Assembly (NCBI GenBank): GCA_949317995.1
Contig: OX439041.1
Location: 12,040,001 to 12,104,000 of the forward strand
DNA length: 64,000 bases
Origin: Acholoe squamosa
Lineage: Eukaryota > Annelida > Polychaeta > Phyllodocida > Polynoidae
Direction of reading: 5' to 3'
How positions within the stretch are numbered: position 1 is the first letter of the stretch; each line of letters starts with the position of its first letter. The position numbers and the translations under genes were made by a program. Below are positions 12,672-21,772 of this stretch, piece after piece. The notes beneath the pieces were generated by a model that saw only the letters and a list, made by a program, of their open reading frames with translations, was not told where the DNA came from and searched no databases.

Positions 12672-14289
12672 TAAAGCATTTGACCTCTCAAGGCGATATC
12701 CGACCCCCCCCCCCCGCCTCGTGAAGTCAAGTTACTTCCGACACCTCTGGCCTACAAATTGATACATAACTGGGCAACCCTGACATGGTAAGCTAGAAAC
12801 AAGACGATTTACATGTACATAACTACCCTACTGATTTATGTCCCCTTATGTTTATTTGTCATCTACCTGCAGGCCCTTCATGTCAGATTTATAATTAGGT
12901 GTAAGATATCTCAAGTAGTCTGGTAGATTTTACGGATACAAGCACCACTCCAGACAGATATCGTGTCCTGCTCCACCCTAACCCAGATAGCCCTACTGTC
13001 CTACATGTAGGATGCCTAAGTGACATCATGGGAAGAGGTCTATATCCGTAAGTAAATTTAACAGATATGGAAGTAAAATGTTACATCCTATAGTTCTAGG
13101 CCCAAGGCTCCCGAAAATGCTCCATATGGGCATTCTTAGGTACTTTTATGACATTACACACATGTCCCAAAACACGTACTACTTAGGAAATTACCTTCTG
13201 GTAAAGATTTGGACCTTTTCAGAGGAAACATACACCCAAAGTCCTACTGTCCTACATGTGGGACAGTGCTGATCTCTGGATCCACTATAGCTAAAGCTTT
13301 GAAATTTCTTATATGGCATGAATGGCCATATATAAGCCTATTTGTCAGTTTCTGACACTCCTGTACAGGAATTGTGGTTTCCATGGCAACCAAAAGAACA
13401 CAAATTTCAAAGGACAGCAGTCCTAAGTCCTACTGTCCTATATGTAGGATGGTAAGCAAGCCCTCATACCTCTGGACATGGTGCAGGTAAAGGTGCAAAA
13501 TTTTATACAGGGCATATTTGGTCATATATTAGTCTACTTATCAATATTAAGCACTCTATGAGAAAGGATAGCCCACTTTAAGGCTATCTGGGCTAAAGGT
13601 AAACTATCGTTAAGAGGAGATGGAGTGCTTTCGGACCATAAACTAAGAAAAAAACTGGGAGAAAGGGTGAAGAGAACAGAGACAGGAGGTTAGAACAGAG
13701 AGAGAGAGTAAGGGAAAAAGAGATATAGATAAAAAATGAGGAGAGGGGAAGAGGGTAGAGAGAGAGGGAGAGAGCAGAGAGAGAGAGAGAGCAGAAATAG
13801 CAGAGAGAAAGAGGGTAGAGAGAGTTGAGAGAGCAGACAGGAAGTGAGAAGAGAGTAGAGAGAAATAAAAGCCAGAGAGGAAATTAGAAGAGGGAGCAAA
13901 GAGGGGAGAGATAGCAAAGGGAGAGAGAGTGCGCAGACAGAGACTGAGCAGGGGGAAAAGGGGGCAGCAGTGGGATGGAGGGTGTAGCTTTATTATTTCT
14001 ATTTCCCTGATTAAAACGCAACGCAGACATTTGGTGTCTATGGTAAACCCAAAATAGAAGAAAAAGTTAACATGGTATGCATGTCATTTATTTGGTGGCT
14101 CTACTGAGGGAATCAAGCATTACTCATGCATTAATGCATCCTAACAATCCATTTTGAGTGTATCAACCGGGGAGAGATTGGCATGATGCATGGCCGGTTC
14201 TGTAATGGGGAGTTATTCGCCAAGGCATGGGGAAAATGACGCCTGGAAACAAAACTATATTATACATGAATGTTTTTTTGTGCACTCTC

Positions 14290-14338
<49 letters not shown>

Positions 14339-17300
14339 CGTCCTCTCTTTCTCTCTCTGGATGGTCTTCTCTTTCTTTCTAGTGCTTCCCTAACCCTCTC
14401 GTTCTCTCTTACTCTCTTTCTCACCCTCTCTTTCTTTCTACATGTAACTCTCTCCCACACTCTCTCGCTCACTCTCCCTTGCCCTCTCTTTCTCTCTATC
14501 TCCCTCTCTTTCTATCTAACACTCTCACCCATTCCCTCTTTCCCTTTCTTACTCTCCCTCGCCCTCTCTTTCTCTCCCTCACCCTCTCTTTTTTGCTCCC
14601 TCGCCTCTATTTCTTTCTAATGCTCTCAATCACTCTCTCTTTCTCTCCCTCGAGCTGCCTTTCTCTCTTTCATTCTCCCTTGCTCTCTCTTTCCTTTCTG
14701 AAAACCTGAGAGGTCCGAAACTAGTCAGTGCAGACGACTTTAGGTCCTCAGGTTGACAATACCTAAATCTACAGCTTCAGGTCATCAAAATGATGACTTA
14801 AGGTCATCATCCTGACCACCTAAGTCGTCAGTATGATGACTTTGTATTGTCAGTATGATGAGTTTAGGTCGTCATTTGGCCTTGACTACCCTAAACTCGT
14901 CTTTATTGATGAGTTTTAGGCGGCAGCATGTTTTCTGTGAAAGATACCAAAATGTGATGTGATTATTCTATGTGTAGCTCTGGTTATCAGACTCTGGTGA
15001 TCGTGCGTTGTAACTATATTAACCTTACTATGGCCACTAATAACCCAGCAGCGAATCATGTCCACTGGTCGTCATGATGCACCAATGAAATGCTGGTGAG
15101 ACTGCTCGCCAGCACGTCATTACAGCATCATGACGACACTGAGGAAGTGTATCGATCCCCCAGGGTTGGCGAGTTACTCGCCAGGGCTGCATCCATGCAT
15201 CATGACGGCTACAGGACATGATGCCTTGATGCATAACCAGGGTTAAGGGGATACAACAATTAAACAGACAGTGTGAAAGGGCTGCGCCAATGAAGTGCTG
15301 GCCATCACGTAATTGGTGCATATCATGCTGACCCTCCATGGTGCTGTAGGGGCGGCGTAATACATCAATGTATATAGATATATCCCAATAAGTGCATCAT
15401 GACGGCCAAAAGGCATGATGCACTCCTGCATTAGCCGCCCTTGAAGCTAGCTAGAGTGTTACATTAGCATATAAATATCTTTTCAATTTGTATATTTATA
15501 TTTTTGTTTTACCGTAATTGAAAATAACAAATTATGAGATCCACTAACATGGCAAGCATTTCTTTTCTGGATGAGGATTACATATCTATGGACACAAATA
15601 CCCATTCTACTTGTATATTTTATAAAGAAAAAACTCCTTGTTCAGTGGCGGATCAAGGGTTTTGAAAAGGAGGGGGCACGCCCTGGTCAATAGTCTCTAT
15701 TTTTAGCTAAAAACGAGGAAATGAGCTCTAAACTACTGCCAAAAAAAAAAAAAGGGCTGCACACCCCGTCTAAATCCACCACTGAGGAATAGCAAATTAG
15801 GAGACCAATAAATATGACATGCATTTTACCCCTGAATATGAATTACATATCACATCAAACATGCCATGTTTTTCACTGTACGATATATTCATCTCACCTT
15901 TTCGTCCCCGGACTGGAAGTATTATATTTGTTTTTAAACATTTAATAATCTCCATACCCCACATCCAACCCCTTAAGTGTTTATGGGCCTCTGATGCATT
16001 AATGCATCATGCTGACTCTGTGGTGCTGATACACTCTCGGAGGCCCAGCATGATGCACCAATGAAGTGCTGGCAAAACTGGACCATGATGCTTAAATGAA
16101 GCCCTGGCGAGTTACTCACAGGGCGTCATTCAGTGCATCATGACCACATAGGTGTCCATTGACCTTTTAGGAGCGCAAATGCATCATGCCCATTGGTTAG
16201 ACGAGGGTTTATGGCAATATAATATTTATTATATTTAGGCCACACCAAAAAAAATAAGTTGTTCTACGGATTTCCCTCTCCATATTTTTGGAAATACAAT
16301 TTTTTTTTTTTTTTTTTTAAATCTCGTCTACAGATTTCGCTCGCTTCACTTTCTACAAGTTTTCTCTTTGTGATGTTTGGCAAATTTTTTTTTAAAATAA
16401 AATTTCTTCGCCCGCCTCACTTTTCCAGCAAGGAGTCCATTGGATGCCAAAAATTTTAGGTGTATCTAATGCACCAATATAATGTATTCGTGCCCCTTAA
16501 CGGGTTAATTACAATATACACGTGTACATATCCCTAGAGCAAATAGGTATAATACATGTATGTCAGTGAGATGATATTTTTCCTTGAGTTTCGATATAAG
16601 AGGAAGTAGAAGGATAGCTATGGTGTACCAGGATCTTATCGTTAACCCTCTAAGGGCTGCTGATGCATTAACCCTTTAAAGGCTGCTAATGCATTAATGC
16701 ACCATGCCCATTGGTCATCATGATGCATGAATCCAGTTCTGGCTAGTAACTCACCAGGGCTGCATTCAAGCATCATGCCGACCCTTCGGGGTTAATAATA
16801 TTCTCGGATGGTCCCATGATGCTCCAATAAAGTGCTGTTGAGACTGCTCACCAGCACTTTATTGGTGCATCATGCTGTTAGACCAAGATATACATTCCTG
16901 CATCAGCGGTACTTAAAGGGTTAATGTACTGTGCCCATAGGTCAACATTATACAAGAATGCCGCAGATGCAGGAGTGCATCATGCCCATGGGTTGTCATG
17001 ATGCCACTAATGCAGGAGTGCATCATGCCCATGGGTTTTCATGATGCCGCTAATGCAGGAGTGCATCATGGCCATGGGTTGTCATGATGCCACTAATGCA
17101 GGAGTGCATCATGCCCATGGGTTGTCATGATACCGCTAATGCAGGAGTGCATCATGCCCATGGGTAGTCATGATGCCGCTAATGCAGGAGTGCATCATGC
17201 CCATGGGTTGTCATGATGCTGCTAATGCAGGAGTGCATCATGGCCATGGGTTGTCATGATGCCGCTAATGCAGGAGTGCATCATGCCCATAGGTTGTCAT

Positions 17301-18888
17301 GATGCCGCTAATGCAGGAGTGCATCATGCCCATGGGTTGTCATGATGCCGCTAATGCAGGAGTGCATCATGCCCATGGGTAGTCATGATGCCGCTAATGC
17401 AGGAGTGCATCATGCCCATGGGTAGTCATGATGCCGCTTATGCAGGAGTGCATCATGCCCATGGGTTGTCATTATGCCGCTAATGCAGGAGTGCATCATG
17501 GCCATGGGTTGTCATGATGCCGCTAATGCAGGAGTGCATCATGGCCATGGGTTGTCATGATGCCGCTAATGCAGGAGTGCATCATGCCCATGGGTTTTCA
17601 TGATGCTGCTAATGCAGGAGTGCATCATGCCCATGGGTTTTCATGATGCCACTAATGCAGGAGTGCATCATGCCCATGGGTAGTCATGATGCAGACTCGC
17701 CAGCACATCATTGGAGCATCATGACAACCCTCCGGGAGTGTATCAACCCCTAGGGTCGGCATGATGCATGAATGCAGCTTTGGTGAGTAACTCACCAGGG
17801 CTGCATTCAGACACCCAGAGACACCATGTGGTCCTTAAAGAACTAACAAATGATTTGGACTTTGACATTAAACCACCGTTATGTATATACCATTAGTAAA
17901 TACCGGTAGTAATTATTGATGGAGGTTCTATATTTGAGTTTGATTCTGTTTAAGCGCGAGGGAAATACCGTGACTTTTATCGTAGAGAGATTTTCTGTTG
18001 TTTCAGTTCTGACGCCACCCATGAAAAGGGTTCTGAGAATCAATTTCTGATTTGTTTAGACTTCCCCGTAGACCAACACTCTCAGCAAAATAGGTTGTAA
18101 AAGTTTGTAAAAGACGCTACGACATTTTGTAAAAGGACTTTATTCCATTTTAGTATCAAATATTGCTCATGTTTTCACTAGATTGTCATCTTACCACGTC
18201 ATTAAACTTTTGTGTATGAATTCATTTTATCTTGTGTGCTAAAAGACCAAAACTGTTGGAAAGAAAGTTTAAAAGAAAAAGAAACCTTTCTGGGGTAATC
18301 AACGTCTATGTGTTACACCCATAAACGTTGTCAACGTTTTTCTTTTTAATCATGTCCTATTTTCTTCACCATATCTTTTTTTTTTAATTTTCAGTTTATT
18401 GATACCTTACCTGGGGTCGGGAGTTGTGTCGGAGAGAGCCCGTAATGTCCCACTGCCCTTTGGGGGTCTTCTTAGCCATCGTGGTAATATCCCTATAAAC
18501 ATAGAAACAGCAAATAGTATACTACTAAACGTAGAAGCCACTTGGTGAGAAAAGACATAATCCTACTACTTTCAAAAATGTCTAAGAATAATCATATTTT
18601 TTTTTCCAAATTGGCTAATCCTTCTCATTGAGGCTAGAAATGTGTTTATAATCTCCATTATAACCCAACGTGGGAGAAATGCATCTTTATAATAAAGTTA
18701 TCATTGGCACTTTAGAAGTGTGCAAATTAGCTTCAATTTGATACCAAACTTGACTACCTTTTTCTTTCATTCATAGAACTACCTAATCAGAGAGTCCTGA
18801 AAGAGATATTTGACATAGAACAGTGATAAGAAACAGCTATATTTTCTTGGACCGGCGTTATCTTTATATGTTTTGTTTGTTTGTTTGT

Positions 18889-18930
<42 letters not shown>

Positions 18931-19040
18931 TGTACTCACGAGTCGTCATAGGGGTCGTAGTGAGTGGCGGCGGTTGGGTAGCTGGAGCTCTTCACTAAGG
19001 TAGACTTACAGCCTATAGCCTTACCCATGATGCCCTCCAT
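5350..19040 (-). CDS. PACRG: PACRG (Parkin co-regulated gene protein), six coding exons
   Basis: Exons on the minus strand: 19066-18940, 18492-18411, 9062-8916, 7759-7588, 7036-6887 and 5510-5350. All introns have GT/AG ends and all phases close, giving 270 residues from the ATG at 19040 to the TAA at 5352-5350. The ParcG (armadillo-like helical) domain spans about residues 68-270. Hallmark PACRG strings seen are AGAF (68-71), [14 protein letters not shown] (116-129), [12 protein letters not shown] (200-211), IDYGQQK (224-230) and the end [12 protein letters not shown] (259-270). Length is close to vertebrate PACRG. In known systems PACRG sits at the inner junction between A- and B-tubules of ciliary doublets with FAP20/CFAP20 and supports motility. 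Vertebrate PACRG lies head-to-head with parkin; no parkin exon was recognised here. The paralogue PACRGL fits less well because the [12 protein letters not shown] and [10 protein letters not shown] strings are PACRG-type. The start is less sure: exon 1 is open upstream of the ATG and a 5' exon may be missing. Confidence 0.93.
5582..5715. repeat. H-element fragment in PACRG intron 5
   Basis: Contains words of the dispersed palindromic H element (CATCATGCCTGTCATTG, GTGCATCATGCTGACC, GGGCTGATACATTC). Partial copy. Confidence 0.6.
6022..6886 (-). repeat. About 80-bp minisatellite of PACRG exon 5 end plus its 5' splice site
   Basis: Eleven tandem units of 76-81 bp, starting near 6022, 6100, 6181, 6261, 6338, 6413, 6491, 6571, 6650, 6728 and 6808 and abutting the genuine exon end at 6887. 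Read on the minus strand, each unit is 56 nt of exon 5 (GGTACCTTACTACAG... to ...AACAAAAACA), the donor GTGAGT, then about 22 nt of intron ending ACATGTAG. Every unit therefore carries a copy of the splice donor and an AG directly ahead of the exon piece. The exon part is well conserved among units, with a few substitutions (for example AGGTTCAGGAAC in one). Confidence 0.92.
6887..7036 (-). CDS. PACRG: PACRG exon 5 (source of the intronic minisatellite)
   Basis: 150 bases, acceptor CCCTGTAG, donor GTGAGT at 6886. It encodes [25 protein letters not shown], then [18 protein letters not shown]. The last 56 bases, from GGTACC to the donor, are repeated eleven times in the following intron. Confidence 0.95.
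7490..7545. repeat. Fragment of the GGCCAAA/CCAGTAAC foldback family
   Basis: The string GCTAGGGTCGGTCGGGTTAC followed by TGGAAAC and a T-run to TTTGGCC matches one terminus of the family seen complete at 46427-46815 and 58034-58409. The second terminus was not found. Confidence 0.55.
7588..7759 (-). CDS. PACRG: PACRG exon 4
   Basis: 172 bases, acceptor TTTTTAG, donor GTAAGT at 7587. It encodes [17 protein letters not shown] and ends PQLILPIK plus the first base of an Asn codon completed by exon 5. This is the most diagnostic exon of the gene. Confidence 0.95.
8291..8591. mobile_element. PIF/Harbinger-like MITE (TIR GGGAGTGGTC, TSD TTA)
   Basis: It begins GGGAGTGGTCAATATTTATC and ends TGATAAATAATAACCACTCCC, flanked by TTA at 8288-8290 and 8592-8594. 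The interior is a long imperfect hairpin of G-rich and C-rich tracts (GGGGGG...CCCCCC) with an internal TATAGTAACGCRC motif shared by all copies. A 3-bp TWA target duplication with a GGG-start inverted repeat fits PIF/Harbinger; the superfamily call is inference. It lies in PACRG intron 3. Confidence 0.85.
8601..8747. mobile_element. MITE with CAGGGGYGTAGGAAG ends
   Basis: Starts CAGGGGTGTAGGAAGC and ends TCCTACGCCCCTG, with AGAAC on both sides (8596-8600 and 8748-8752). A second copy is at 25565-25703, sharing the internal word TATATAGGCTTATATAGGGA. Confidence 0.82.
8916..9062 (-). CDS. PACRG: PACRG exon 3
   Basis: Exactly 49 codons, phase 0 at both ends, acceptor TTTTTAG and donor GTAAGT. 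It carries the start of the ParcG domain, AGAFRRRP, followed by [12 protein letters not shown], which matches the FRKFYERGDFPI-type segment of animal PACRG. Confidence 0.9.
9291..9540 (+). other. Unexplained open stretch in PACRG intron 2
   Basis: Two overlapping plus-strand frames stay open here, and a donor-like AAGGTATGTG occurs at about 9475. The composition is less AT-rich than the surroundings. I recognise no domain, so it could be a relic exon or a transposon piece. Confidence 0.2.
9602..9730. repeat. 129-bp palindrome
   Basis: Left arm AATGGGCTAACGGGCAC...CAGTGTATCGTAGGATAT and right arm ATATCCTACGATACACTG...GTTAGCCCATT are reverse complements over about 55 bp with a few mismatches and a 15-bp loop. 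A small MITE-type hairpin. Confidence 0.85.
9741..10071. other. Intron 2 sequence, nothing recognised
   Basis: No gene or repeat was recognised apart from a G-rich run near 10005-10028. Confidence 0.4.
10072..10331. repeat. 34-bp minisatellite
   Basis: About 7.6 near-identical units of AACCTTACCCTTGTTAGGG plus AGATTTTACCTTGAA. Diverged single copies of CCCTTGTTAGGG continue at about 10499, 10533 and 10562. The TTACCC/TTAGGG pair inside each unit is incidental, not a telomere array. Confidence 0.9.
10909..11127. repeat. Degenerate repeats with GTCGATTTTAAG core, cluster 1
   Basis: Four copies of GTCGATTTTAAG(A/G)(A/G)AA alternate with CCCATGTC and CTGTCACT strings. The same core occurs again at 12325-12495. 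Confidence 0.65.
11150..11440. repeat. H element copy (PACRG intron 2)
   Basis: Nested palindromes: GATGCACCAATGAAGTGCTG against CAGCACTTC..., and AATGCAGCCCTGGTGAG against CACCAGGGCTGCATT. It also has the typical GACCAATGGGCATGATGC. Confidence 0.75.
11474..11696. mobile_element. MITE with TACCGTAATACCTC ends (tataaggcgcacc family)
   Basis: Left end TACCGTAATACCTCAC and right end GCGAGGCATTAAGGTA are imperfect inverted repeats. The interior has ATATAAGGTGCGGCTTATAC-type words shared with 26549-26745, 28660-28840, 55650-55930 and 58821-58935. Confidence 0.7.
11880..12080. repeat. Short palindromic array CATGATGCATnAATGCATCATG
   Basis: Alternating GCATGATGCATAA and GCATCATGACCATCGGTCA strings, 4-5 loose units of about 35 bp, related to the ends of the H element. 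Confidence 0.65.
12325..12495. repeat. Degenerate repeats with GTCGATTTTAAG core, cluster 2
   Basis: Five to six units of about 34 bp, each with GT(C)GATTTTAAG followed by a CATGTCCCATGTC-like string. Related to 10909-11127. Confidence 0.7.
12640..12671. repeat. (CAA)n microsatellite
   Basis: About ten CAA triplets, close to C-runs at 12607-12613 and 12704-12715. Confidence 0.9.
12970..13600. mobile_element. Possible MITE with AGCCCAGATAGCC ends
   Basis: ACCCAGATAGCC near 12980 and GGCTATCTGGGCT near 13583 are inverse to each other. Three copies of CTGTCCTACATGTAGGAT-like palindromes lie between them (about 13003, 13247, 13433). Edges are uncertain. Confidence 0.4.
13640..13955. repeat. Purine-rich (GA) tract
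   Basis: About 300 bp of almost pure A/G on the plus strand (GAGAGAG, AGAGCAG). It stands opposite the pyrimidine tract at 14283-14700. Confidence 0.85.
14283..14700. repeat. Pyrimidine-rich (CT) tract with (CT)n core
   Basis: It starts as a clean CT microsatellite (about 14285-14333), then CCCTCTCTTTCTCTC-type imperfect repeats. Long open frames rich in Leu and Ser here are composition artefacts. Confidence 0.9.
14696..14940. repeat. Partial copy of the GAAACTAGTCAG foldback element
   Basis: CTGAAAACCTGAGAGGTCCG, GAAACTAGTCAG and TTTAGGTCCTCA match the left arm of the complete foldback at 44993-45296. The right side is diverged and ends near CATGTTTTCTGTG. Confidence 0.7.
15046..15440. repeat. 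H element copies (intron 2)
   Basis: Two adjacent partial copies: CATGATGCACCAATGAAATG...CAGCACGTCATT, CAGGGCTGCATCCATGC, and again GCCAATGAAGTGCTGGCCATC...AGGCATGATGCACTCC, closing with TTAGCCGCCCTTGAAG. Confidence 0.7.
15643..15784. mobile_element. Short element with CAGTGGCGGATC ends, hAT-like
   Basis: It begins CAGTGGCGGATCAAGG and ends TAAATCCACCACTG. Such CAGTGGCGGAT ends are typical of hAT-type non-autonomous elements. No target duplication was found. Confidence 0.6.
15990..16190. repeat. H element copy (intron 2)
   Basis: GATGCATTAATGCATCATGC, GGCCCAGCATGATGCACC, AATGAAGTGCTGGC and GAGTTACTCACAGGGCGTCA are present in the usual order. Confidence 0.65.
16236..16458 (+). repeat. Dispersed repeat starting AGGCCACACCAAAAAAAATA
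   Basis: The same sequence in opposite orientation is at 43878-44095. Shared words include CTCTCCATATTTT, GGCGG-type CCGCCTCACTTTTCC and CAATTTTTTTTT. Non-coding; class unknown. Confidence 0.7.
16650..16959. repeat. H element copy bordering the 43-bp array
   Basis: Starts TTAACCCTCTAAGGGCTGC, has a second TTAACCCTTTAAAGGCTGC, the CACCAGGGCTGCATTCA hairpin and the AGTGCTGTTGAGAC/CAGCACTTTATTGG hairpin. Confidence 0.75.
16960..17690. repeat. 43-bp satellite derived from the H element
   Basis: About 17 tandem units of GCCGCTAATGCAGGAGTGCA followed by TCATGCCCATGGGTTGTCAT and GAT. The unit is the terminal part of the H element (the 'GCTAATGCA...CATGCCCATTGGTCGTCATGATG' segment) and the array is embedded between H-element halves. 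Minor variants: GGCCATGG for GCCCATGG, TAGTC or TTTTC for TTGTC. Confidence 0.92.
17691..17815. repeat. H element right half
   Basis: GACTCGCCAGCACATCATTG, TCCGGGAGTGTATCAACCCC and the CTTTGGTGAGTAACTCACCA hairpin follow the array directly. Confidence 0.7.
17816..18410. other. Intron 2, nothing recognised
   Basis: AT-rich sequence leading to the exon 2 donor. No repeat recognised. Confidence 0.4.
18411..18492 (-). CDS. PACRG: PACRG exon 2
   Basis: The acceptor is TTTATAG before 18492 and the donor GTAAGG starts at 18410. It encodes a split Ser and 27 codons ([15 protein letters not shown]...SRPQ), a basic, probably disordered N-terminal segment. Phase fits exon 1 (two bases in) and exon 3 (phase 0 out). 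Confidence 0.8.
18880..18926. repeat. (GTTT)n(GTT)n microsatellite in intron 1
   Basis: Several GTTT units followed by about ten GTT units, ending within 15 bp of the exon 1 donor. Confidence 0.9.
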
Positions 19041-19066
19041 GGTGTAAAGGGGTGGGTGTCTTAGAC
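18940..19066 (-). CDS. PACRG: PACRG exon 1 (first coding exon seen)
   Basis: The acceptor is TTTCAG at 19067-19072 and the donor is GTGAGT at 18939. The frame enters with two bases and leaves with two. The first ATG (19040) gives [10 protein letters not shown]; a second ATG lies four codons on. No in-frame stop precedes the ATG within the exon, and an acceptor-like AG sits right at its start, so an upstream exon supplying either 5' UTR or more N-terminus is likely. This N-terminal region is not conserved in the family and was assigned through phase and position. Confidence 0.72.
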
Positions 19067-20130
19067 CTGAAACGTGTCAGAAAATAGAGTTAACGCAGCG
19101 CTAGTAGCATATACCGGTACCATTATAGACCGTCCATGGTAAGGCCATCAATATTTTTCCCCGATTTTCCTTAAGAGTTTTACATTTTTTTAAAAGCCTT
19201 TATTTCATTTTTTTCCAATAGTAATCAGTGAAACCCAAGCAAAGATTGGCAATATTTGGCATTGATCTAAAATTAAAAAAAAAAAAAAAACCGCCTGTTA
19301 CCAGACATACAACTTTATTTTTTGCCTAATTGTACTTATTTCATGTTGAAAACGATGGACTCTAGCTCTATAGTTAAGCATTGCAAAGGTCATTCTCCAC
19401 AGGGGCGTGCAGAGACATGTAGCATTCTCCATTGGCCCATTCTTCAGTTGGCGTCATCCAAATAGCCTGAAACCCCTAATCAAAAAGTTTACTCTGTAAA
19501 AACATGAAATAACTACAGAGATCCATCGCACACCCACTCAAATCGAGTGAAAATATTTGTGTGTAATTTATAGGGTTTAAAACTAATTTTAAGCTGTATG
19601 CAGCGGATTGTGGCATAAAACTGAGCATAGAGTATACAATGGGGATTAAAATTTCAGTCTAAAGGCCTACATCCTTCCACAGTGCATGTAGATGTATATA
19701 TGCATGATGAGATCACCTATGGCTTGTGTATGTCTAAACACTGAAAGTGCCCAGTCTACACTTCTAAGGGCAGCATACACGATGCACCTATTATACAATG
19801 TACTGTTGGTGAGTCTAAATCACTGGTCAGGTCTATATCCACTTATTATCAATTGATAAATTTCTATTGGTAGAAAGGGGAAATCTTAACGCGGGGAACT
19901 TCTCACTATGCTGCCAAATATACACAATAGCATGCCGATCCATCACATGTCAATCAGTCTTGTATTGAGTATTATATCAGGGTTGTCGACATTTTGGGTT
20001 CATATTTGTAGCTAAAAGGAGTGCATTTAACCAGGCTAGAAAGAACGATGTTGACACTGACCTTAGACTTACGATGACAGCAAGTTGACAGCAAAATATT
20101 GCAATAGAGAAACTTGAAATTTCATCAATT
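19067..20130. other. Upstream of the first recognised PACRG exon, nothing recognised
   Basis: No promoter-like GC-rich block and no coding exon of parkin or any other gene was seen. The true PACRG promoter and 5' exon may lie here or further up. Confidence 0.35.
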
Positions 20131-20133
20131 TTA

Positions 20134-20436
20134 GGGAGTGATCATTTTTTAACAACAGGGGCGCTGGTGGGTTTGCGCATGGATGCACAAGAAAATTCCG
20201 ACCCCCCTCTCGATGGGTCAAAATTTTTTGACCCCCAAAGGGTCAAAAATTGTGTGCGAAAGTGCCCTTTTGACCTATAGTAACGCGCGGGCTTTTTTGC
20301 TGAAAACAGGTGAAATTATTTTGACCCCCCTGGTCAAGGGGTCGAAAAAATTCTGACCCCCCTGGTAAAGGGGTCGAAAAAATTCTGACCCCCCTCAAAC
20401 CCACCAGCCTCCCCCCCTGTTGTTATTATCACTCCC
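20134..20436. mobile_element. PIF/Harbinger-like MITE, TSD TTA
   Basis: Begins GGGAGTGATCATTTTTTAAC and ends TTGTTATTATCACTCCC, with TTA at 20131-20133 and 20437-20439. Interior hairpin of GACCCCCC/GGGGTC blocks and the TATAGTAACGCGCGG core. Confidence 0.85.
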
Positions 20437-20693
20437 TTATAGGCAAATACTTAGAATTAATGGTGGAAATGATGATTTAAACCTCTTGATGAATCCACTT
20501 GCTTTACGGCTCGTGGATTGTATCTGGGGCTAAAATGAACGTGTACATCAATAATTGTCATATATTCTCTGAATATACATACCAATGATGCCTGGGACTC
20601 ATTTCAATATAACTGACAGTCTGAAAATCCATTGACAATTTGGCTATGTATAAGTGGAAATGCATGCTGTCATTGGTGATTCCTCCTTAAGAT

Positions 20694-21772
20694 CAGGGGT
20701 GGGCAGCTGTCGCAATGTCGCAAATAATGTGCGACAGAGAGCTTGGGAAATGCGACAGTGACATTGAGGATGACATGAGCTTTCTAAATCTGAAAGAACT
20801 TTGTCAATATTCCAACTAGAACCAAAGTTATGACCTTTTTAATACATGCCAAATCTGAAAGAATTTTGTCAATATTCCAACTAGAACCAAAGTTATGACC
20901 TTTTCAATACATGCCAAATCTGAAAGAATTTTGTAAATATTCCAACTAGAAACAAAGAATCTAAATATTCCTGACTGTGACTATACCTTGAGGTTTAAAT
21001 AGCTAACTAATGATTAAATTCTCACTGATACCTTAGAGCAACATTATACTCCTCTTTTGCTCCCAAATCTTTGGAGCAATATGTCTCCAAAAGTCAAGAT
21101 CATATCAGTTTTAAAGGCAGAATCTGTAGATTTTCTTGAAGTAATATGCCTCCAAAAACTAAAAAAAAATATTTAAAAAGCAGAATCTGAAGAATTTCTT
21201 GCAGCAGATTGTCACCTATCCATCGAAAACATGGATGCTTTGTGGTAGAATCTAAAAGATTTCTTGTAGCAATTTGGAGATAATTATATACCCAACGTTT
21301 CCCCAACTCTTCTTGCATCACAGAGGGTCAGGGGGGCCCCTAGGACCATGTAGGTTTTTGAATTTTCAAGATCCATTCCTAAGAAAAAAAGTTTTCTCAG
21401 TTTTTTAAAGATCCACCAGGGTCAATCTTGTGATTCATCCACATCCAGTGAGATCTCTTTTTAACATTTATATGGGGGGGGGGTCTTAGTAGAATTCTAA
21501 ACAGAAGGTACCAGACATCCTCAAAAAAACACCAGAATGCACACATTTGGCCTATCGATTTATAAAATTTCTTGGGCCCCTGGGGGATGCCCCCCAGACC
21601 CCCTACACTTGCATTATTCTATCACCTTTTCAAAGAAAGAGGTTTACATTTCTGGGCTCACTTTTTTCTAGCATCCAGAGTTTGCAGGTATTTTAGAGTT
21701 TGTGCCGTTGAAAACGCATTGCTACAATGACTTGTACGTTTGCTACAGCCCTTTGCGATATGCCCACCCCTG
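20694..21772. mobile_element. 1.08-kb DNA transposon relic, CAGGGGTGGGCA ends
   Basis: CAGGGGTGGGCAGCTGTCGC at the left and TTGCGATATGCCCACCCCTG at the right are inverted repeats with matching inner words (TGTCGCA/TTGCGA). TAAGAT flanks both sides (20688-20693 and 21773-21778), a 6-bp duplication. Contains a 65-bp tandem repeat and no intact ORF. CAGGGGTGGGC ends are common in hAT elements, but those normally leave 8 bp, so the class is tentative. Confidence 0.78.
20786..20960. repeat. 65-bp tandem repeat, 2.7 copies
   Basis: AAATCTGAAAGAACTTTGTC, AATATTCCAACTAGAACCAA and AGTTATGACCTTTT recur in order, inside the transposon relic. Confidence 0.85.

Noticed and set aside
14270-14620. Leu/Ser-rich membrane protein frame
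   Set aside because: It is a translation of CT-rich low-complexity DNA.
5350-19066. PACRGL (PACRG-like) rather than PACRG
   Set aside because: The [26 protein letters not shown] and IDYGQQK strings are those of PACRG; PACRGL lacks them.
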